Shown here piece after piece: positions 48,458-60,238 of a stretch of DNA of 64,000 bases (position 1 is its first letter; the number at the start of each line of letters is the position of its first letter). The notes under the pieces are model-generated. The model had not been told where the DNA came from. It saw only the letters and a program-made list of their open reading frames with translations, and made no database searches. The DNA lies in assembly GCA_964016415.1 (NCBI GenBank), contig OZ024666.1, forward strand, positions 310,001-374,000, given 5' to 3'. The DNA comes from Erwinia sp. (GTDB lineage Bacteria; Pseudomonadota; Gammaproteobacteria; Enterobacterales; Enterobacteriaceae). The position numbers and the translations under genes were made by a program.

Positions 48458-50359
48458 ATGGGTAAAATTATTGGTATTGACTTAGGTACAACCAACTCTT
48501 GTGTTGCCATCATGGATGGTGGAAAAGCGCGCGTACTGGAAAATGCAGAGGGTGATCGCACCACACCTTCCATTATCGCTTACACCCAGGATGGTGAAAT
48601 CCTGGTAGGTCAGCCGGCTAAGCGTCAGGCAGTGACTAACCCACAAAATACACTGTTCGCGATTAAGCGTCTGATCGGACGTCGTTTTCAGGATGAAGAA
48701 GTACAGCGTGACATCAAAATTATGCCTTACAAAATCGTTCAGGCCGATAATGGCGATGCGTGGCTGGATGTGAAAGGTCAGAAAATGGCTCCTCCGCAGG
48801 TGTCTGCTGAAGTATTGAAAAAAATGAAAAAAACGGCAGAAGATTATCTGGGCGAACCTGTCACAGAAGCGGTCATTACCGTTCCGGCTTACTTCAATGA
48901 CGCACAGCGCCAGGCAACAAAAGATGCCGGTCGTATCGCGGGTCTTGATGTAAAACGTATCATCAACGAACCAACCGCTGCCGCACTGGCTTATGGTATG
49001 GACAAAGGGCAGGGTAACCGTACCATCGCCGTTTATGACCTCGGTGGAGGAACATTTGATATCTCTATCATTGAGATTGATGAGGTTGATGGTGAGAAAA
49101 CATTCGAAGTACTGGCAACCAACGGTGACACTCACCTTGGTGGTGAAGACTTTGACAGCCGCCTAATCAACTATTTAGTTGATGAATTCAAAAAAGATCA
49201 GGGCATCGATCTGCGCAATGATCCGCTGGCAATGCAGCGTCTGAAAGAAGCTGCAGAAAAAGCGAAAATTGAGCTCTCTTCTGCGCAACAGACTGATGTG
49301 AATCTGCCTTATATCACTGCAGATGCGACCGGTCCTAAACACATGAATATCAAAGTGACCCGTGCAAAACTTGAGTCACTGGTAGAAGATCTAGTTTCAC
49401 GTTCGATTGAACCATTGAAAGTGGCTCTGAAAGATGTAGGCTTGTCAGTTTCTGACATCAATGACATTATTCTTGTCGGTGGTCAGACTCGTATGCCAAT
49501 GGTACAGGCTAAAGTGGCTGAATTCTTTGGCAAAGAACCACGTAAAGACGTAAACCCTGATGAAGCCGTTGCGGTTGGTGCAGCAGTACAGGGCGGTGTG
49601 CTGGCTGGTGAGGTTAAAGATGTCTTGCTGCTTGATGTGACACCACTGTCTTTAGGTATTGAAACTATGGGTGGTGTGATGACCACGCTGATTGCTAAAA
49701 ATACCACTATCCCGACCAAACACAGTCAGGTTTTCTCTACAGCCGATGACAACCAGGCTGCAGTAACGATTCATGTGGTGCAGGGTGAGCGTAAACGTGC
49801 GTCAGACAACAAATCACTGGGCCAGTTTAATCTTGATGGTATTCAGCCAGCACCACGCGGCATGCCACAAATTGAAGTCACTTTCGACATCGATGCTGAT
49901 GGTATCCTGCATGTTTCAGCGAAAGACAAAAACAGTGGTAAAGAGCAGAAAATTACCATCAAGGCGTCTTCCGGCCTGAATGACGAAGAAATCGAAAAAA
50001 TGGTGCGTGACGCGGAAGCCAACGCTGAATCAGACCGTAAATTTGAAGAGCTGATTCAGGTACGTAACCAGGCGGATCATCTCTCTCACAGCACTCGTAA
50101 ACAGCTTGAAGAAGCAGGAGAAAGTGTTTCAGCTGATGATAAGAGCGCAATTGAGAGTGCACTGACTGAACTCGATACCGCACTGAAAGGCGAAGACAAA
50201 GCAGAGATCGAAGCCAAAATGCAGGCACTTGCCACTGTTGCTGGTAAGCTGATGGAAGCTGCTCAGCAAGGTGCTGCTCCTGGTGCGGACGCTTCAGCGA
50301 AGAAAGAAGATGATGTTGTTGATGCTGAGTTCGAAGAAGTAAAAGACGGTAAAAAATAA
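48458..50359 (+). CDS. dnaK: Chaperone DnaK (Hsp70)
   Basis: A 633-residue Hsp70 that folds proteins and, with DnaJ and GrpE, controls sigma-32 stability. ATG 48458 gives [21 protein letters not shown]; a GTG five codons upstream is unlikely. The ATPase domain has [14 protein letters not shown] and [13 protein letters not shown]; the linker is [18 protein letters not shown]. The substrate domain and helical lid follow, and the tail ends [17 protein letters not shown]. coli DnaK has 638. Operon with dnaJ, under two heat-shock promoters. Confidence 0.99.
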   Translation: MGKIIGIDLGTTNSCVAIMDGGKARVLENAEGDRTTPSIIAYTQDGEILVGQPAKRQAVTNPQNTLFAIKRLIGRRFQDEEVQRDIKIMPYKIVQADNGDAWLDVKGQKMAPPQVSAEVLKKMKKTAEDYLGEPVTEAVITVPAYFNDAQRQATKDAGRIAGLDVKRIINEPTAAALAYGMDKGQGNRTIAVYDLGGGTFDISIIEIDEVDGEKTFEVLATNGDTHLGGEDFDSRLINYLVDEFKKDQGIDLRNDPLAMQRLKEAAEKAKIELSSAQQTDVNLPYITADATGPKHMNIKVTRAKLESLVEDLVSRSIEPLKVALKDVGLSVSDINDIILVGGQTRMPMVQAKVAEFFGKEPRKDVNPDEAVAVGAAVQGGVLAGEVKDVLLLDVTPLSLGIETMGGVMTTLIAKNTTIPTKHSQVFSTADDNQAAVTIHVVQGERKRASDNKSLGQFNLDGIQPAPRGMPQIEVTFDIDADGILHVSAKDKNSGKEQKITIKASSGLNDEEIEKMVRDAEANAESDRKFEELIQVRNQADHLSHSTRKQLEEAGESVSADDKSAIESALTELDTALKGEDKAEIEAKMQALATVAGKLMEAAQQGAAPGADASAKKEDDVVDAEFEEVKDGKK

Positions 50360-50407
50360 CCGCCCGCACAGGGCACAGTGAATCATCTGGGTCACTGTAG
50401 ATAACCA

Positions 50408-50439
50408 GCACGGGCGTCGGATATTATCGACGCCCGTGC
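50408..50439. repeat. 12-bp hairpin in the dnaK-dnaJ gap
   Basis: GCACGGGCGTCG (50408-50419) and CGACGCCCGTGC (50428-50439) form a perfect stem with an 8-base loop. It has no T-run. Such structures between dnaK and dnaJ can set the lower expression of dnaJ by partial termination or mRNA processing; that role is inferred here. Confidence 0.75.
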
Positions 50440-50468
50440 ATGTATGTTAAGGGCAGGAATAATTAACA

Positions 50469-51593
50469 ATGGCGAAAAAAGACTACTACGAGGTTTTGGG
50501 CGTCTCCCGGACGGCGGAAGAGCGTGAAATCAAAAAGGCTTATAAACGCCTGGCGATGAAGTACCATCCTGATCGTAATCCAGGGGATAAAGAGTCAGAA
50601 GCACAGTTTAAAGAAGTAAAAGAGTCTTATGAAATTCTCAGCGACTCACAAAAGCGCGCTGCCTATGACCAGTATGGTCACGCTGCCTTTGAACAAGGCG
50701 GAATGGGCGGTGGCGGCGGCGGTGGTGCTGATTTCAGCGATATCTTTGGCGACGTATTTGGCGATATTTTTGGCGGCGGTCGTCGTCAGAGAGCCTCACG
50801 TGGCGCAGACCTGCGCTATAACATGGAGCTGACGCTTGAGGAAGCTGTTCGTGGCGTGACCAAAGAGATCCGCATACCGACACTGGAAACCTGTGAGGTA
50901 TGTCATGGCAGCGGTGCAAAAGAAGGCAGTCAGCCGCAAACCTGTACTACCTGTAATGGACAAGGACGAGTTCACATGCGGCAGGGTTTTTTCACTGTTC
51001 AGCAGCCATGTCCCACCTGTCATGGCCGCGGTACAGTAGTGAAAGACCCTTGTCATGCCTGTCATGGTCAGGGACGAGTCGAGAAATATAAAACACTGTC
51101 AGTGAAAATACCTGCCGGGGTTGATACTGGCGACCGTATTCGACTGAGTGGTGAAGGCGAAGCAGGAGAGATGGGGGCGCCAGCAGGTGACCTCTATGTA
51201 CAGGTACAGGTGCGCCAGCATCATATCTTCGAACGTGAAGAGAATAACTTGTATTGTGAAGTTCCTATTAGCTTTGTGATGGCAGCACTGGGCGGCGAAA
51301 TTGAAGTTCCTACGCTCGATGGTCGGGTTAAACTGAAAATCCCGGCAGAAACACAAACAGGTAAGCTCTTCCGTATGCGTGGACGCGGTGTGAAATCGGT
51401 TCGTGGTGGTTCTGAAGGTGACCTGTTATGTCGTGTGGTGGTCGAAACGCCAGTCAACCTCAATGAGAAACAAAAAGAGTTATTACGTGAGTTGGCTGAA
51501 AGTCTTGGTGGCGATAGTGGTGAAAACTATAGTCCTCGCTCGAAAAGCTTCTTTGATGGTGTAAAAAAGTTTTTCGACGATCTCACCCATTAA
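50469..51593 (+). CDS. dnaJ: Co-chaperone DnaJ (Hsp40)
   Basis: A 374-residue type I Hsp40 that delivers substrates to DnaK and stimulates its ATPase. The J domain has [16 protein letters not shown] with the HPD tripeptide; a Gly-rich stretch ([28 protein letters not shown] region) follows. Four CxxCxGxG zinc repeats run from CEVCHGSG to CHACHGQG. E. coli DnaJ has 376 residues. It ends the operon with a strong terminator. Confidence 0.98.
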   Translation: MAKKDYYEVLGVSRTAEEREIKKAYKRLAMKYHPDRNPGDKESEAQFKEVKESYEILSDSQKRAAYDQYGHAAFEQGGMGGGGGGGADFSDIFGDVFGDIFGGGRRQRASRGADLRYNMELTLEEAVRGVTKEIRIPTLETCEVCHGSGAKEGSQPQTCTTCNGQGRVHMRQGFFTVQQPCPTCHGRGTVVKDPCHACHGQGRVEKYKTLSVKIPAGVDTGDRIRLSGEGEAGEMGAPAGDLYVQVQVRQHHIFEREENNLYCEVPISFVMAALGGEIEVPTLDGRVKLKIPAETQTGKLFRMRGRGVKSVRGGSEGDLLCRVVVETPVNLNEKQKELLRELAESLGGDSGENYSPRSKSFFDGVKKFFDDLTH

Positions 51594-51617
51594 ATATTCC
51601 GATAACATCAGTGATGA

Positions 51618-51643
51618 AAAAGGGCCCTTCCGGGCCCTTTTTT
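51618..51643 (+). terminator. Terminator of the dnaKJ operon
   Basis: AAAGGGCCC-TTCC-GGGCCCTTTTTTT, a GC-rich stem with a T-run directly after, 25 bases beyond the dnaJ stop. Confidence 0.9.
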
Positions 51644-51747
51644 TGTGTTTACCAGACCCCGCAAGCAATGGGAAATCTCATTAACAGGTCTGGTCTGTGT
51701 TAAAATATCCGGCGACTTTTCTCTCTTTCGTATATGGAACAACGCTG

Positions 51748-52908
51748 ATGAAACACATGATAAAGCGTCTGGTTAACAATGAAGCCACGGCCGGTATAGT
51801 CTTAATTCTTGCGGCTGCTATTGCCCTTTTTTTAGCCAATAGTGAGAGTTTTTCTCAGGCCTACCAGGCGATACTCTCTTCGCCAGTACAGTTCCGCTTT
51901 GGAGCTCTCGACATCAGTAAAAATCTGCTGCTGTGGATCAACGATGCGTTGATGGCGCTTTTTTTCCTGATGATTGGCCTGGAAGTTAAACATGAGCTGA
52001 TTTCCGGTTCACTCGCTACCCGGGAACGTGCAATGTTTCCCCTGATTGCTGCTATTGGCGGCATGGTGGTGCCGGGGCTGATATTTGCTCTGCTTAACAG
52101 GAGTGATGCTGTTGCTATCCACGGTTGGGCCATTCCGACCGCGACCGATATCGCATTTGCGTTGGGGATCCTCGCCCTGTTGGGCAGTCGGGTGCCTGTA
52201 GCGTTAAAAATGTTTCTGATGGCATTAGCGGTGATTGATGATCTTGGAGCAATCCTCATCATTGCATTCTTCTATACTCAGCAGCTTTCTCTTCTTTCAT
52301 TAGGTGTTGCTGCTGGTGCAGTGCTGGTGCTGGCCGCATTGAATCGTGCCGGGGTGCGCCATACCGCGCTCTATCTGTTGGTCGGTATGGTGCTGTGGGT
52401 GGCTATTCTGAAATCAGGTATCCATGCCACACTTGCGGGCGTTATTGTTGGCTTCCTTATTCCACTGGAAAAGAAAAACGGACATTCACCGGCACTGTCG
52501 CTGGCTCACGGTCTTGCTCCCTGGGTAAGCTGGATAATTTTGCCTTTGTTTGCGTTCGCTAATGCCGGAGTCTCGTTAAGCGGAATACCTGACAATGCTC
52601 TGCTATCGGCAATTCCATTGGGTATCATTCTTGGCCTGTTTGTTGGTAAGCCGCTGGGAATAACCTTGATGTGTTGGCTGGCGGTAAAACTGCGCATAGC
52701 AGCCTTGCCGGAAGATACGCAGATGCGTGATATTGCTGCTATTGGTGTGTTGTGTGGTATCGGGTTTACAATGTCGATTTTTATTACCACACTAGCCTAT
52801 GATACGGAACACGAAACACTTATTACCCTGGCAAAATTAGGTATATTGTTGGGCTCAGTGATCTCCGCAATTGTGGGGTACTTGTTATTGCGCTGGAAGT
52901 TGCGCTAG
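51748..52908 (+). CDS. nhaA: Na+/H+ antiporter NhaA
   Basis: A 386-residue inner-membrane antiporter exporting one Na+ or Li+ for two H+. ATG 51748 gives [20 protein letters not shown]; an ATG 17 codons upstream is not conserved. The ion-binding aspartates appear in [19 protein letters not shown] (Asp163/164 in E. coli). [14 protein letters not shown] and [15 protein letters not shown] are further core motifs. E. coli NhaA has 388. Its activator gene nhaR, next door in E. coli, is missing, so sodium induction must differ. Confidence 0.96.
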   Translation: MKHMIKRLVNNEATAGIVLILAAAIALFLANSESFSQAYQAILSSPVQFRFGALDISKNLLLWINDALMALFFLMIGLEVKHELISGSLATRERAMFPLIAAIGGMVVPGLIFALLNRSDAVAIHGWAIPTATDIAFALGILALLGSRVPVALKMFLMALAVIDDLGAILIIAFFYTQQLSLLSLGVAAGAVLVLAALNRAGVRHTALYLLVGMVLWVAILKSGIHATLAGVIVGFLIPLEKKNGHSPALSLAHGLAPWVSWIILPLFAFANAGVSLSGIPDNALLSAIPLGIILGLFVGKPLGITLMCWLAVKLRIAALPEDTQMRDIAAIGVLCGIGFTMSIFITTLAYDTEHETLITLAKLGILLGSVISAIVGYLLLRWKLR

Positions 52909-52976
52909 TTTCCATGCCGGTGAATCTGATTGACCTGAAAAGGTTGATCAGATGTTGGTCATTGAGGAATAACAGA

Positions 52977-53001
52977 TAAAAAAAAACCGGCAATGCCGGT
53001 T
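52977..53001 (-). terminator. Terminator of rpsT
   Basis: On the minus strand AACCGGC-ATT-GCCGGTT is followed by a run of Ts (52977-52986 complement). It lies 30 bases after the rpsT stop. Confidence 0.85.
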
Positions 53002-53030
53002 CTTTTCAAAGCTTGTCAGTGCACTGGTGA

Positions 53031-53294
53031 TTAAGCCAGTTTACCGATCTGTGCAGCCAGATTTGCTTTATGGCGCGCAGCTTTGTTTTTATGGATCAGA
53101 CCTTTTGCTGCCTGACGATCCACAATAGGTTGCATTTCGTTGAAGGCATTTTGTGCTGCAGTTTTATCACCTGCTGCGATCGCTGCATAAACCTTCTTGA
53201 TGAAGGTACGCATCATTGAACGACGACTTGCATTATGCTTGCGACGTTTTTCAGATGTTACGGCGCGTTTCTTAGCTGATTTGATATTAGCCAA
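53031..53294 (-). CDS. rpsT: 30S ribosomal protein S20
   Basis: An 87-residue basic protein binding 16S rRNA. The start codon is TTG (53294), as in E. coli, where the UUG start is needed for autogenous translational control; GGGAG lies about ten bases upstream. [31 protein letters not shown] matches E. coli S20 closely. It is divergent from ribF. Confidence 0.98.
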   Translation of the reverse strand: MANIKSAKKRAVTSEKRRKHNASRRSMMRTFIKKVYAAIAAGDKTAAQNAFNEMQPIVDRQAAKGLIHKNKAARHKANLAAQIGKLA

Positions 53295-53598
53295 GGTACA
53301 ACTCCCAAATAGTTCTATGAGGACAATTTAAAGGCCGAGGAATATGCCTCTTTCGCCTCAGATTGTCAATGGATTTGTGCAAATAAGCGCCGCTGTGACC
53401 AGGGTGCCTAGTTACGTCTGGATGGCGCAGGATTCTACCAGCTTCAGGGCAATGAATATAGTCTAATCAGCAGAAAAATGACAATCAGCACTTGTGAGGG
53501 GAAGAGGTGTGGTTGATAAGGGAAAGAGAGAGAAGCGGGTTAACCTTCCGCGCCGTAAAGGGTATAATTCGCCGATTGCTATTTAACCGGGCCACATA
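53295..53598. other. Divergent control region of rpsT and ribF
   Basis: No gene is visible. It must hold the rpsT promoters (minus strand) and the promoter of the ribF-ileS-lspA-fkpB-ispH operon; GGGTATAATTCGCC at 53560-53573 supplies a good TATAAT for the latter. Confidence 0.6.
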
Positions 53599-54543
53599 AT
53601 GAAGTTTATCCGTGGATTACATAACCTTAAAACCCAGCGGCCTGGATGTGTATTGACCATCGGCAACTTCGACGGCGTACATTTAGGCCATCAGGGCGTG
53701 TTAGCGCGTTTGCGGGAAGAGGGGCAGCATCGTCAGTTACCTGTGATGGTGATGCTGTTTGAACCCCAACCGCTCGAATTATTTTCGCCGGATAGCGCGC
53801 CTGCGCGGTTGACGCGTTTGCGTGAAAAAATTCATTACCTGCAGCAGGCAGGTGTAGATAGTATACTTTGTATCCGATTTGATCAGCAGTTCTCTTCACT
53901 TTCAGCTGAATCATTTATTCGTGAATTGCTGATCGATAAAATACACGTAAAGTTTCTTGCTGTGGGTGATGACTTTCGTTTTGGCACTGGTCGCGAGGGG
54001 AATTTCCTGTTATTAGAAGAGGCAGGAAAGCGTTATGGTTTTGATGTGGTAAGTACGCAGACCATCAACCATGGCGATGAGCGTATTAGCAGTACCGCGA
54101 TTCGGCATTCGCTGGCCAGCGATGATTTTTCGCATGCCGAACAGCTGCTTGGTCACCCGTTTATTATCTCCGGGCGTGTTGTACGTGGCGATGCGTTGGG
54201 AAGAACTCTTGGCTTTCCGACAGCTAACATACCGCTCAGGCGAACCGTTTCGCCGGTACAAGGTGTATATGCAGTCAGAGTGGCTGGTATAAGCGAGCAT
54301 CCGTTACCGGGGGTAGCCAACATAGGTACCCGACCGACACTGGCGGGAATTCGTCAGCAACTTGAAGTGCATTTATTTGATATTACGCAGGACCTTTATG
54401 GTAAGCATATAGAGGTAATTTTGTGCAAGAAGATCCGCTCTGAACAGCGGTTTGCCTCCCTCGAGGCACTGAAAGAGCAAATTGCTAAAGATGTGGTCAT
54501 AGCCCGGCACTTTTTCGGGCTGAAAGTACACCACTCTAACTAA
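53599..54543 (+). CDS. ribF: Bifunctional riboflavin kinase / FAD synthetase
   Basis: A 314-residue enzyme making FMN from riboflavin and FAD from FMN. The N-terminal adenylyltransferase has [19 protein letters not shown] and the C-terminal kinase [20 protein letters not shown]. coli RibF has 313. First gene of a five-gene operon conserved with E. coli; ileS starts 25 bases later. Confidence 0.97.
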   Translation: MKFIRGLHNLKTQRPGCVLTIGNFDGVHLGHQGVLARLREEGQHRQLPVMVMLFEPQPLELFSPDSAPARLTRLREKIHYLQQAGVDSILCIRFDQQFSSLSAESFIRELLIDKIHVKFLAVGDDFRFGTGREGNFLLLEEAGKRYGFDVVSTQTINHGDERISSTAIRHSLASDDFSHAEQLLGHPFIISGRVVRGDALGRTLGFPTANIPLRRTVSPVQGVYAVRVAGISEHPLPGVANIGTRPTLAGIRQQLEVHLFDITQDLYGKHIEVILCKKIRSEQRFASLEALKEQIAKDVVIARHFFGLKVHHSN

Positions 54544-54568
54544 ATCGAAATACGGAATCTGTGAACTG

Positions 54569-57388
54569 ATGACTGACTATAAATTTACGTTGAATCTGCC
54601 GGAAACAGGATTTCCGATGCGAGGTGACCTGGCTAAACGTGAGCCAGATATGCTGAAACGTTGGTACGATGACGATCTTTATGGATTGATTCGTGCCGCG
54701 AAAAAGGGCAAAAAAACATTTATTCTGCATGACGGGCCTCCTTACGCTAACGGCAACATCCATATTGGTCATTCAGTCAACAAGATTCTTAAAGATGTTA
54801 TTGTTAAATCGAAAGGTCTGGCAGGATTTGACGCTCCCTATGTCCCAGGATGGGACTGCCATGGTTTGCCTATCGAACATAAGGTCGAACAAACGATTGG
54901 CAAACCGGGCGAAAACGTCTCGGCGGCGGAGTTCCGTCATGCCTGTCGTGAGTATGCGGCAAGCCAGGTCGAGGGGCAGAAAAAAGATTTTATTCGTCTT
55001 GGTGTTCTTGGTGACTGGGATAACCCCTACCTGACGATGGATTATCAGACAGAAGCCAATATCATTCGTTCACTGGCAAAAATTATTGCCAATGGTCATC
55101 TGCATAAAGGTGCGAAACCGGTACATTGGTGCATTGATTGCCGTTCAGCGCTGGCTGAAGCGGAAGTAGAGTATTATGACAAAACCTCGCCTTCCATCGA
55201 CGTGATGTTTGACGCTGAGCAGGTGGCTGCCGTACTGGAAAAATTTGCGGTCGATAGCGTTGATGGCAGCGTTTCTCTGGTTATCTGGACGACTACCCCC
55301 TGGACCATGCCAGCCAACCGGGCGATTGCAGTGCATCCTGATTTTGACTATCAGTTAATTCAGATTGAAGGGCGTGCTCTGATTCTGGCTAAAGAGTTGG
55401 TTGAAAGCGTGATGTCGCGTGCAGGTATTAATAACTGGCAGGTTCTGGGTGAAACAACCGGGGCAGAGTTAGTCGGGCTGAATTTCCGTCATCCTTTTCT
55501 GGCGCGTTTTTCACCAGTCATCCCCGGCGAGCATGTCACTCTTGACGCAGGTACCGGGGCAGTTCATACCGCACCAGGTCATGGTCCTGATGATTATGTC
55601 ATTGGGCAAAAGTTTGGTATTGAGGTGGCAAATCCGGTAGGGCCAGATGGCTGTTTCTTGCCTGGCACCTATCCTACGCTTGATGGCGTTAATGCCTTCA
55701 AAGCCAATGATATGATTGTTGATCTGTTACGTGACAAAGGTGCATTGCTCCATGTGGAGAAACTATTGCACAGCTACCCACATTGCTGGCGGCACAAAAC
55801 CCCCATCATTTTTCGTGCGACACCACAATGGTTTATCAGCATGGAAAAAAATGGACTGCGCGAGAAATCATTATCAGAAATTAAAGGCGTGAAATGGATC
55901 CCTGACTGGGGCCAGGCACGTATCGAATCGATGGTCGCTAATCGTCCTGACTGGTGTATTTCGCGTCAGCGTACCTGGGGTACCCCCATGGCGTTATTCG
56001 TTCATAAAGAGACAGATGCATTGCATCCGGATACGCTGGAGCTGATGGAGAAGGTAGCAAAGCTGGTCGAAGAACAGGGTATTCAGGCGTGGTGGGATGT
56101 AGATCCGGCGACTCTGATGAGCAAAGAGGATGCTGAAAATTATCTTAAAGTCCCGGATACACTCGATGTCTGGTTTGACTCAGGGTCAACCAGCTACTCT
56201 GTGGTTGACGTCAGACCTGAATTTGGTGGTCATTCGCCTGATATGTACCTGGAGGGGTCTGACCAGCATCGCGGCTGGTTTATGTCCTCACTGATGATCT
56301 CGACGGCGATGAAAGGTAAAGCGCCTTATCGCGAAGTGCTGACTCACGGTTTTACCGTTGATGGTCAGGGTCGGAAAATGTCGAAGTCAATTGGTAATAC
56401 TGTCAGTCCTCAGGATGTGATGAACAAACTGGGTGGCGATATCTTGCGCTTGTGGGTAGCTTCTACTGACTACTCCGGTGAGATGGCAGTTTCCGATGAA
56501 ATTCTGAAACGTTCAGCAGATGCTTACCGTCGCATTCGTAATACGGCGCGTTTCCTGTTGGCTAATCTGAATGGCTTTAATCCTGAGACTGACGCAGTGA
56601 GTCCGGAACAAATGGTGGTGTTGGACCGCTGGGCGGTTGGACGAGCCAAAGCTGCTCAGGAGGAGATTATTGCTTCCTACGCCAGTTATGATTTTCATGA
56701 AGTCATTCAGCGGCTGATGCAGTTCTGTTCAGTTGAAATGGGATCATTCTATCTCGATATTATCAAAGACAGGCAATATACGGTTAAAGCAGATGGTCTT
56801 GCTCGTCGTAGTTGTCAAACCGCATTGTTCCACATTGATGAAGCTCTGGTTCGCTGGATGGCACCTATTATGTCATTCACCGCTGATGAAATCTGGCGTG
56901 AACTCTCCGGGACTCGCCAACAATATGTCTTTACTGAAGAGTGGTATGGCGGTCTGTTTGGTCTGGCTGATGACCAGGCGATGAACGATGCATATTGGTC
57001 AGAGTTGTTAAAGGTACGTGGTGAAGTCAACAAAGTGATCGAGCAGGCGCGTGCCGATAAGCGTATTGGCAGTGCACTGGAAGCCAGTGTCACGCTGTAT
57101 GCCGATGCCGCTCTGTCATCTAAACTCACTCAATTGGGAGATGAACTCCGCTTTGTATTATTGACCTCATCGGCGCAGGTAGCTGATTATACTGAGGCTA
57201 AAGAGGATGCGCAGCAGAGTGAGTTACTTTCTGGTTTGAAAGTCGCGTTGACAAAAGCCGAAGGCGAAAAATGTCCCCGCTGCTGGCATTACGCCAGTGA
57301 TATTGGTAATAACAGCACGTATCCTGACCTTTGTGGTCGATGTGTCACAAATGTAGCCGGTGACGGTGAACAACGTAAGTTTGCATAA
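54569..57388 (+). CDS. ileS: Isoleucyl-tRNA synthetase
   Basis: A 939-residue class I synthetase. The HIGH motif is [11 protein letters not shown] (about residue 60) and KMSKS is [10 protein letters not shown] (about 604). The editing domain contains [20 protein letters not shown], and the C-terminal zinc site is CPRCWHY...CGRCV. E. coli IleS has 938. The stop shares one base with the lspA start. Confidence 0.99.
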   Translation: MTDYKFTLNLPETGFPMRGDLAKREPDMLKRWYDDDLYGLIRAAKKGKKTFILHDGPPYANGNIHIGHSVNKILKDVIVKSKGLAGFDAPYVPGWDCHGLPIEHKVEQTIGKPGENVSAAEFRHACREYAASQVEGQKKDFIRLGVLGDWDNPYLTMDYQTEANIIRSLAKIIANGHLHKGAKPVHWCIDCRSALAEAEVEYYDKTSPSIDVMFDAEQVAAVLEKFAVDSVDGSVSLVIWTTTPWTMPANRAIAVHPDFDYQLIQIEGRALILAKELVESVMSRAGINNWQVLGETTGAELVGLNFRHPFLARFSPVIPGEHVTLDAGTGAVHTAPGHGPDDYVIGQKFGIEVANPVGPDGCFLPGTYPTLDGVNAFKANDMIVDLLRDKGALLHVEKLLHSYPHCWRHKTPIIFRATPQWFISMEKNGLREKSLSEIKGVKWIPDWGQARIESMVANRPDWCISRQRTWGTPMALFVHKETDALHPDTLELMEKVAKLVEEQGIQAWWDVDPATLMSKEDAENYLKVPDTLDVWFDSGSTSYSVVDVRPEFGGHSPDMYLEGSDQHRGWFMSSLMISTAMKGKAPYREVLTHGFTVDGQGRKMSKSIGNTVSPQDVMNKLGGDILRLWVASTDYSGEMAVSDEILKRSADAYRRIRNTARFLLANLNGFNPETDAVSPEQMVVLDRWAVGRAKAAQEEIIASYASYDFHEVIQRLMQFCSVEMGSFYLDIIKDRQYTVKADGLARRSCQTALFHIDEALVRWMAPIMSFTADEIWRELSGTRQQYVFTEEWYGGLFGLADDQAMNDAYWSELLKVRGEVNKVIEQARADKRIGSALEASVTLYADAALSSKLTQLGDELRFVLLTSSAQVADYTEAKEDAQQSELLSGLKVALTKAEGEKCPRCWHYASDIGNNSTYPDLCGRCVTNVAGDGEQRKFA

Positions 57389-57888
57389 TGAAGAAGACGA
57401 TATTCTCAACGGGCCTGCGTTGGTTATGGGTCATGGTGCTGCTGATTGCTGTCGATTTTTTTAGCAAACAGTGGGTAATGAATAATTTTGCGTTACATGA
57501 ATCAATGCCTGTTACGCCTTTTCTGAATCTGTTCTATGCTCATAATTATGGTGCAGCGTTCAGTTTTTTGGCAGATAAAGGTGGCTGGCAACGATGGTTT
57601 TTTGCAGCAATCGCAGTGGGTATTGTTGTTGTATTGTTGGTGGTAATGTATCGACTGCCGCACACTAACCGACTGAATAATATTGCTTATTCTCTGGTTA
57701 TCGGGGGTGCGTTAGGCAACTTGTTTGACAGGACCTACCATGGTTTCGTCGTTGATTTTATCGATTTCTATATCGGTGACTGGCACTTCGCAACCTTTAA
57801 TATTGCTGATTGTGGCATCTGCATAGGTGCTGCATTGGTGATACTGGACGGTTTCATCAGTCCGCAAAGTAAACGTAGTGGAGCATAA
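57388..57888 (+). CDS. lspA: Lipoprotein signal peptidase
   Basis: A 166-residue membrane aspartic protease that removes signal peptides from lipidated prolipoproteins. Catalytic Asp residues lie in [23 protein letters not shown]; four membrane segments and [10 protein letters not shown] are visible. E. coli LspA has 164. TAATG overlap with ileS indicates coupling. Confidence 0.97.
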   Translation: MKKTIFSTGLRWLWVMVLLIAVDFFSKQWVMNNFALHESMPVTPFLNLFYAHNYGAAFSFLADKGGWQRWFFAAIAVGIVVVLLVVMYRLPHTNRLNNIAYSLVIGGALGNLFDRTYHGFVVDFIDFYIGDWHFATFNIADCGICIGAALVILDGFISPQSKRSGA

Positions 57889-57889
57889 A

Positions 57890-58363
57890 ATGAGAACCCA
57901 CGTTGTTCAGCAAGGCAGTACTGTTTTAGTTGATTTTATACTAAAACTGCAGGATGGTTCAGTAGCGGAGTCTACCTACGATAATGGCCGTCCGGTGTTG
58001 TTTCGCCTGGATGACGACAGTCTTTCTGCTCCGTTAAAAGCCGCCCTGGTGGGCGGCAAAACGGGTGAAAAAAGAAGTGTTACTTTGCAGCAAAATGATG
58101 CATTTGGTCCGTTTAATCCTGATTTAATTCAGTACTTCTCGCGTGTTGATTTTGCACAAACTGACGAGCCAGCAGTGGGAATGATTATGCTGTTTAGTGG
58201 AATGGCCGGAGATAATTTACCGGGTGTCATTCGTGAAATTGATGGTGACGCCATCACGGTTGATTTCAATCATCCGCTGGCCGGTCATTCAGTTGATTTT
58301 GAATTAGAAATTATCGATATTGATCCCAAAACGGAGAGGCGTAATGCAAGTTCTGTTGGCTAA
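57890..58363 (+). CDS. fkpB: FKBP-type peptidyl-prolyl isomerase FkpB
   Basis: A 157-residue SlyD-like prolyl isomerase. ATG 57890 directly follows the lspA stop. [39 protein letters not shown] and [23 protein letters not shown] match E. coli FkpB (149 residues). Its end overlaps ispH by 20 bases, longer than in E. coli owing to a slightly extended C-terminus ([12 protein letters not shown]). Confidence 0.95.
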   Translation: MRTHVVQQGSTVLVDFILKLQDGSVAESTYDNGRPVLFRLDDDSLSAPLKAALVGGKTGEKRSVTLQQNDAFGPFNPDLIQYFSRVDFAQTDEPAVGMIMLFSGMAGDNLPGVIREIDGDAITVDFNHPLAGHSVDFELEIIDIDPKTERRNASSVG

Positions 58364-59297
58364 TCCGCGCGGTTTCTGTGCCGGCGTGGACCGCGCAATC
58401 AGTATTGTGGAACGTGCTCTTGAGATGTATGGCTCACCGATTTATGTGCGCCACGAAGTGGTGCATAACCGCTTTGTGGTTAGCAGCCTTCGTGAACGTG
58501 GTGCCATTTTCATTGAGGAGATCAGTGAAGTGCCGGATGGCGCGATTCTGATTTTTTCTGCGCATGGTGTTTCTCAGCAGGTACGGGCAGAAGCAAAAAC
58601 GCGACAGCTGACCATGTTGTTTGATGCGACTTGTCCCCTGGTAACAAAGGTGCATATGGAAGTGGCGCGGGCCAGCAGAAAAGGGACTGAAGCGATTTTG
58701 ATTGGTCATGCGGGGCATCCGGAAGTAGAAGGTACTATGGGGCAATACAATAACCCCAACGGTGGAATGTATCTTGTCGAATCACCGAATGATGTCTGGC
58801 AGCTGGCGGTAAAAGATCCGGGCAATTTGTGCTTTATGACCCAAACCACACTGTCAGTCGATGATACCTATGAAGTCATAGATGCATTGCGCGCCAGATT
58901 TCCTGAGATAATTGGCCCGCGAAAAGACGATATTTGCTATGCCACAACCAATCGTCAGGAGGCGGTACGCACTCTGGCGAAAGAGGCCGATGTTGTTCTG
59001 GTTGTGGGCTCGAAAAACTCATCAAATTCTAACCGACTGGCAGAGCTGGCGCAGCGTGCCGGTAAGCTGGCACGTCTGATTGATTCAGCTGATGACATTC
59101 AGGAAGAGTGGCTCAAGGGGGTTACTTGTGTTGGTGTCACGGCTGGAGCATCTGCGCCTGATATTTTGGTCCAGGAAGTTATCACCCGTTTGCAAGGATT
59201 AGGTGGTGGCAGTGCGATAGAACTGATTGGACGAGAAGAAACGATAGTCTTTGAAGTGCCGAAGGCATTGCGCATTGATGCGCGTGAAGTGGAATAA
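58344..59297 (+). CDS. ispH: 4-hydroxy-3-methylbut-2-enyl diphosphate reductase
   Basis: A 317-residue [4Fe-4S] enzyme, last step of the MEP isoprenoid pathway. The three cluster cysteines are in [24 protein letters not shown] and [11 protein letters not shown]; the catalytic Glu is in [13 protein letters not shown] 58344 follows GGAGAGG. E. coli IspH has 316. It closes the operon; beyond it synteny with E. coli ends. Confidence 0.98.
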   Translation: MQVLLANPRGFCAGVDRAISIVERALEMYGSPIYVRHEVVHNRFVVSSLRERGAIFIEEISEVPDGAILIFSAHGVSQQVRAEAKTRQLTMLFDATCPLVTKVHMEVARASRKGTEAILIGHAGHPEVEGTMGQYNNPNGGMYLVESPNDVWQLAVKDPGNLCFMTQTTLSVDDTYEVIDALRARFPEIIGPRKDDICYATTNRQEAVRTLAKEADVVLVVGSKNSSNSNRLAELAQRAGKLARLIDSADDIQEEWLKGVTCVGVTAGASAPDILVQEVITRLQGLGGGSAIELIGREETIVFEVPKALRIDAREVE

Positions 59298-59332
59298 TTG
59301 ATGGCCACCGCAAGGCAGACAGGTGAATAAAT

Positions 59333-60238
59333 TTGGTGTTGAATCAGAATAAAATAGCACGTATGCAGCACTGTCGTCGTCTTGCTGCCAAAGTGATCGC
59401 CTTAAAACAGTCACCATCATTTATTCCGTTACCCTCCGTGCATCCATTCTACTCTGAAATAGCCTCAGGTCGTCAGCCAGTGATGTACACATCAGGCATC
59501 GTTATTCTGTTTCAGGGACGTAAGGTGGGTTACCTGGGAGAAACACTGTTCCATTATGATGCAAATAGTTATCTGATGGTGACAGTGACACTGCCTTTTG
59601 AATGCGAAACTTTCGCCAGTAAAGAGGAACCTATTGCGGGTGTACTCTTGTCCTGTTGCCCCCGGCAAATTCAACAGCTGGTGATGGAAATGGAAAGTGA
59701 GCCACTCAATGTTCCTGAATTGCAGAGCGCGGTACATACGGCTGAGCTGACAGATCCGATGCTCAATGCCCTTGAACGCCTGCTCGATAGCATGGTAACA
59801 CCGCAAGATGCCCGCGTGCTCGGCAACAATATTCTGCGTGAGATATTCTATTATGTGTTGCAGGGACCGTGCCGGGATGCTTTGTTACTGCAGGCTCATC
59901 AGCAACCACAATTTATGCAGCTTTCCCGGGTGCTAAAACGTATCGAATCTCACTACAATGAAAGTTTCAGTGTTGAATCAATGGCTTATGAAGCGAATAT
60001 GAGTGTTTCTGCATTTCATCATCATTTTAAGCAACTTACCAGTACTTCCCCACTGCAGTATCTCAAACACGTCCGGCTGCATAAAGCGCGGCTGTTAATG
60101 CAACAGGAAGGAATGAGGGTGAGTACTGCAGCAGTAAATGTAGGATATGAGAGTCCATCGCAATTCTCACGTGAATTTAAACGCTATTTTGGCCTTCCTC
60201 CTGTAGCCGAAGTGATGCGTTTACGTCATTCAGAGTGA
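59333..60238 (+). CDS. yqhC: AraC-family regulator similar to YqhC
   Basis: A 301-residue regulator; ATG 59363 ([15 protein letters not shown], aligning with the YqhC start) is an alternative to TTG 59333, which has the better AGGTGA site. The N-terminal cupin-like AraC_N domain shows [21 protein letters not shown] and [10 protein letters not shown]; the C-terminal two-part helix-turn-helix has [26 protein letters not shown] and [21 protein letters not shown]. coli YqhC activates yqhD-dkgA in response to aldehydes; those targets are not adjacent here. Converges on yghB with a 9-base overlap. Confidence 0.85.
   Translation: MVLNQNKIARMQHCRRLAAKVIALKQSPSFIPLPSVHPFYSEIASGRQPVMYTSGIVILFQGRKVGYLGETLFHYDANSYLMVTVTLPFECETFASKEEPIAGVLLSCCPRQIQQLVMEMESEPLNVPELQSAVHTAELTDPMLNALERLLDSMVTPQDARVLGNNILREIFYYVLQGPCRDALLLQAHQQPQFMQLSRVLKRIESHYNESFSVESMAYEANMSVSAFHHHFKQLTSTSPLQYLKHVRLHKARLLMQQEGMRVSTAAVNVGYESPSQFSREFKRYFGLPPVAEVMRLRHSE

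Noticed and set aside
48482-49135. 217-codon frame antisense to dnaK
   Set aside because: Long antisense frames over dnaK are a known codon-usage artefact; no homology.
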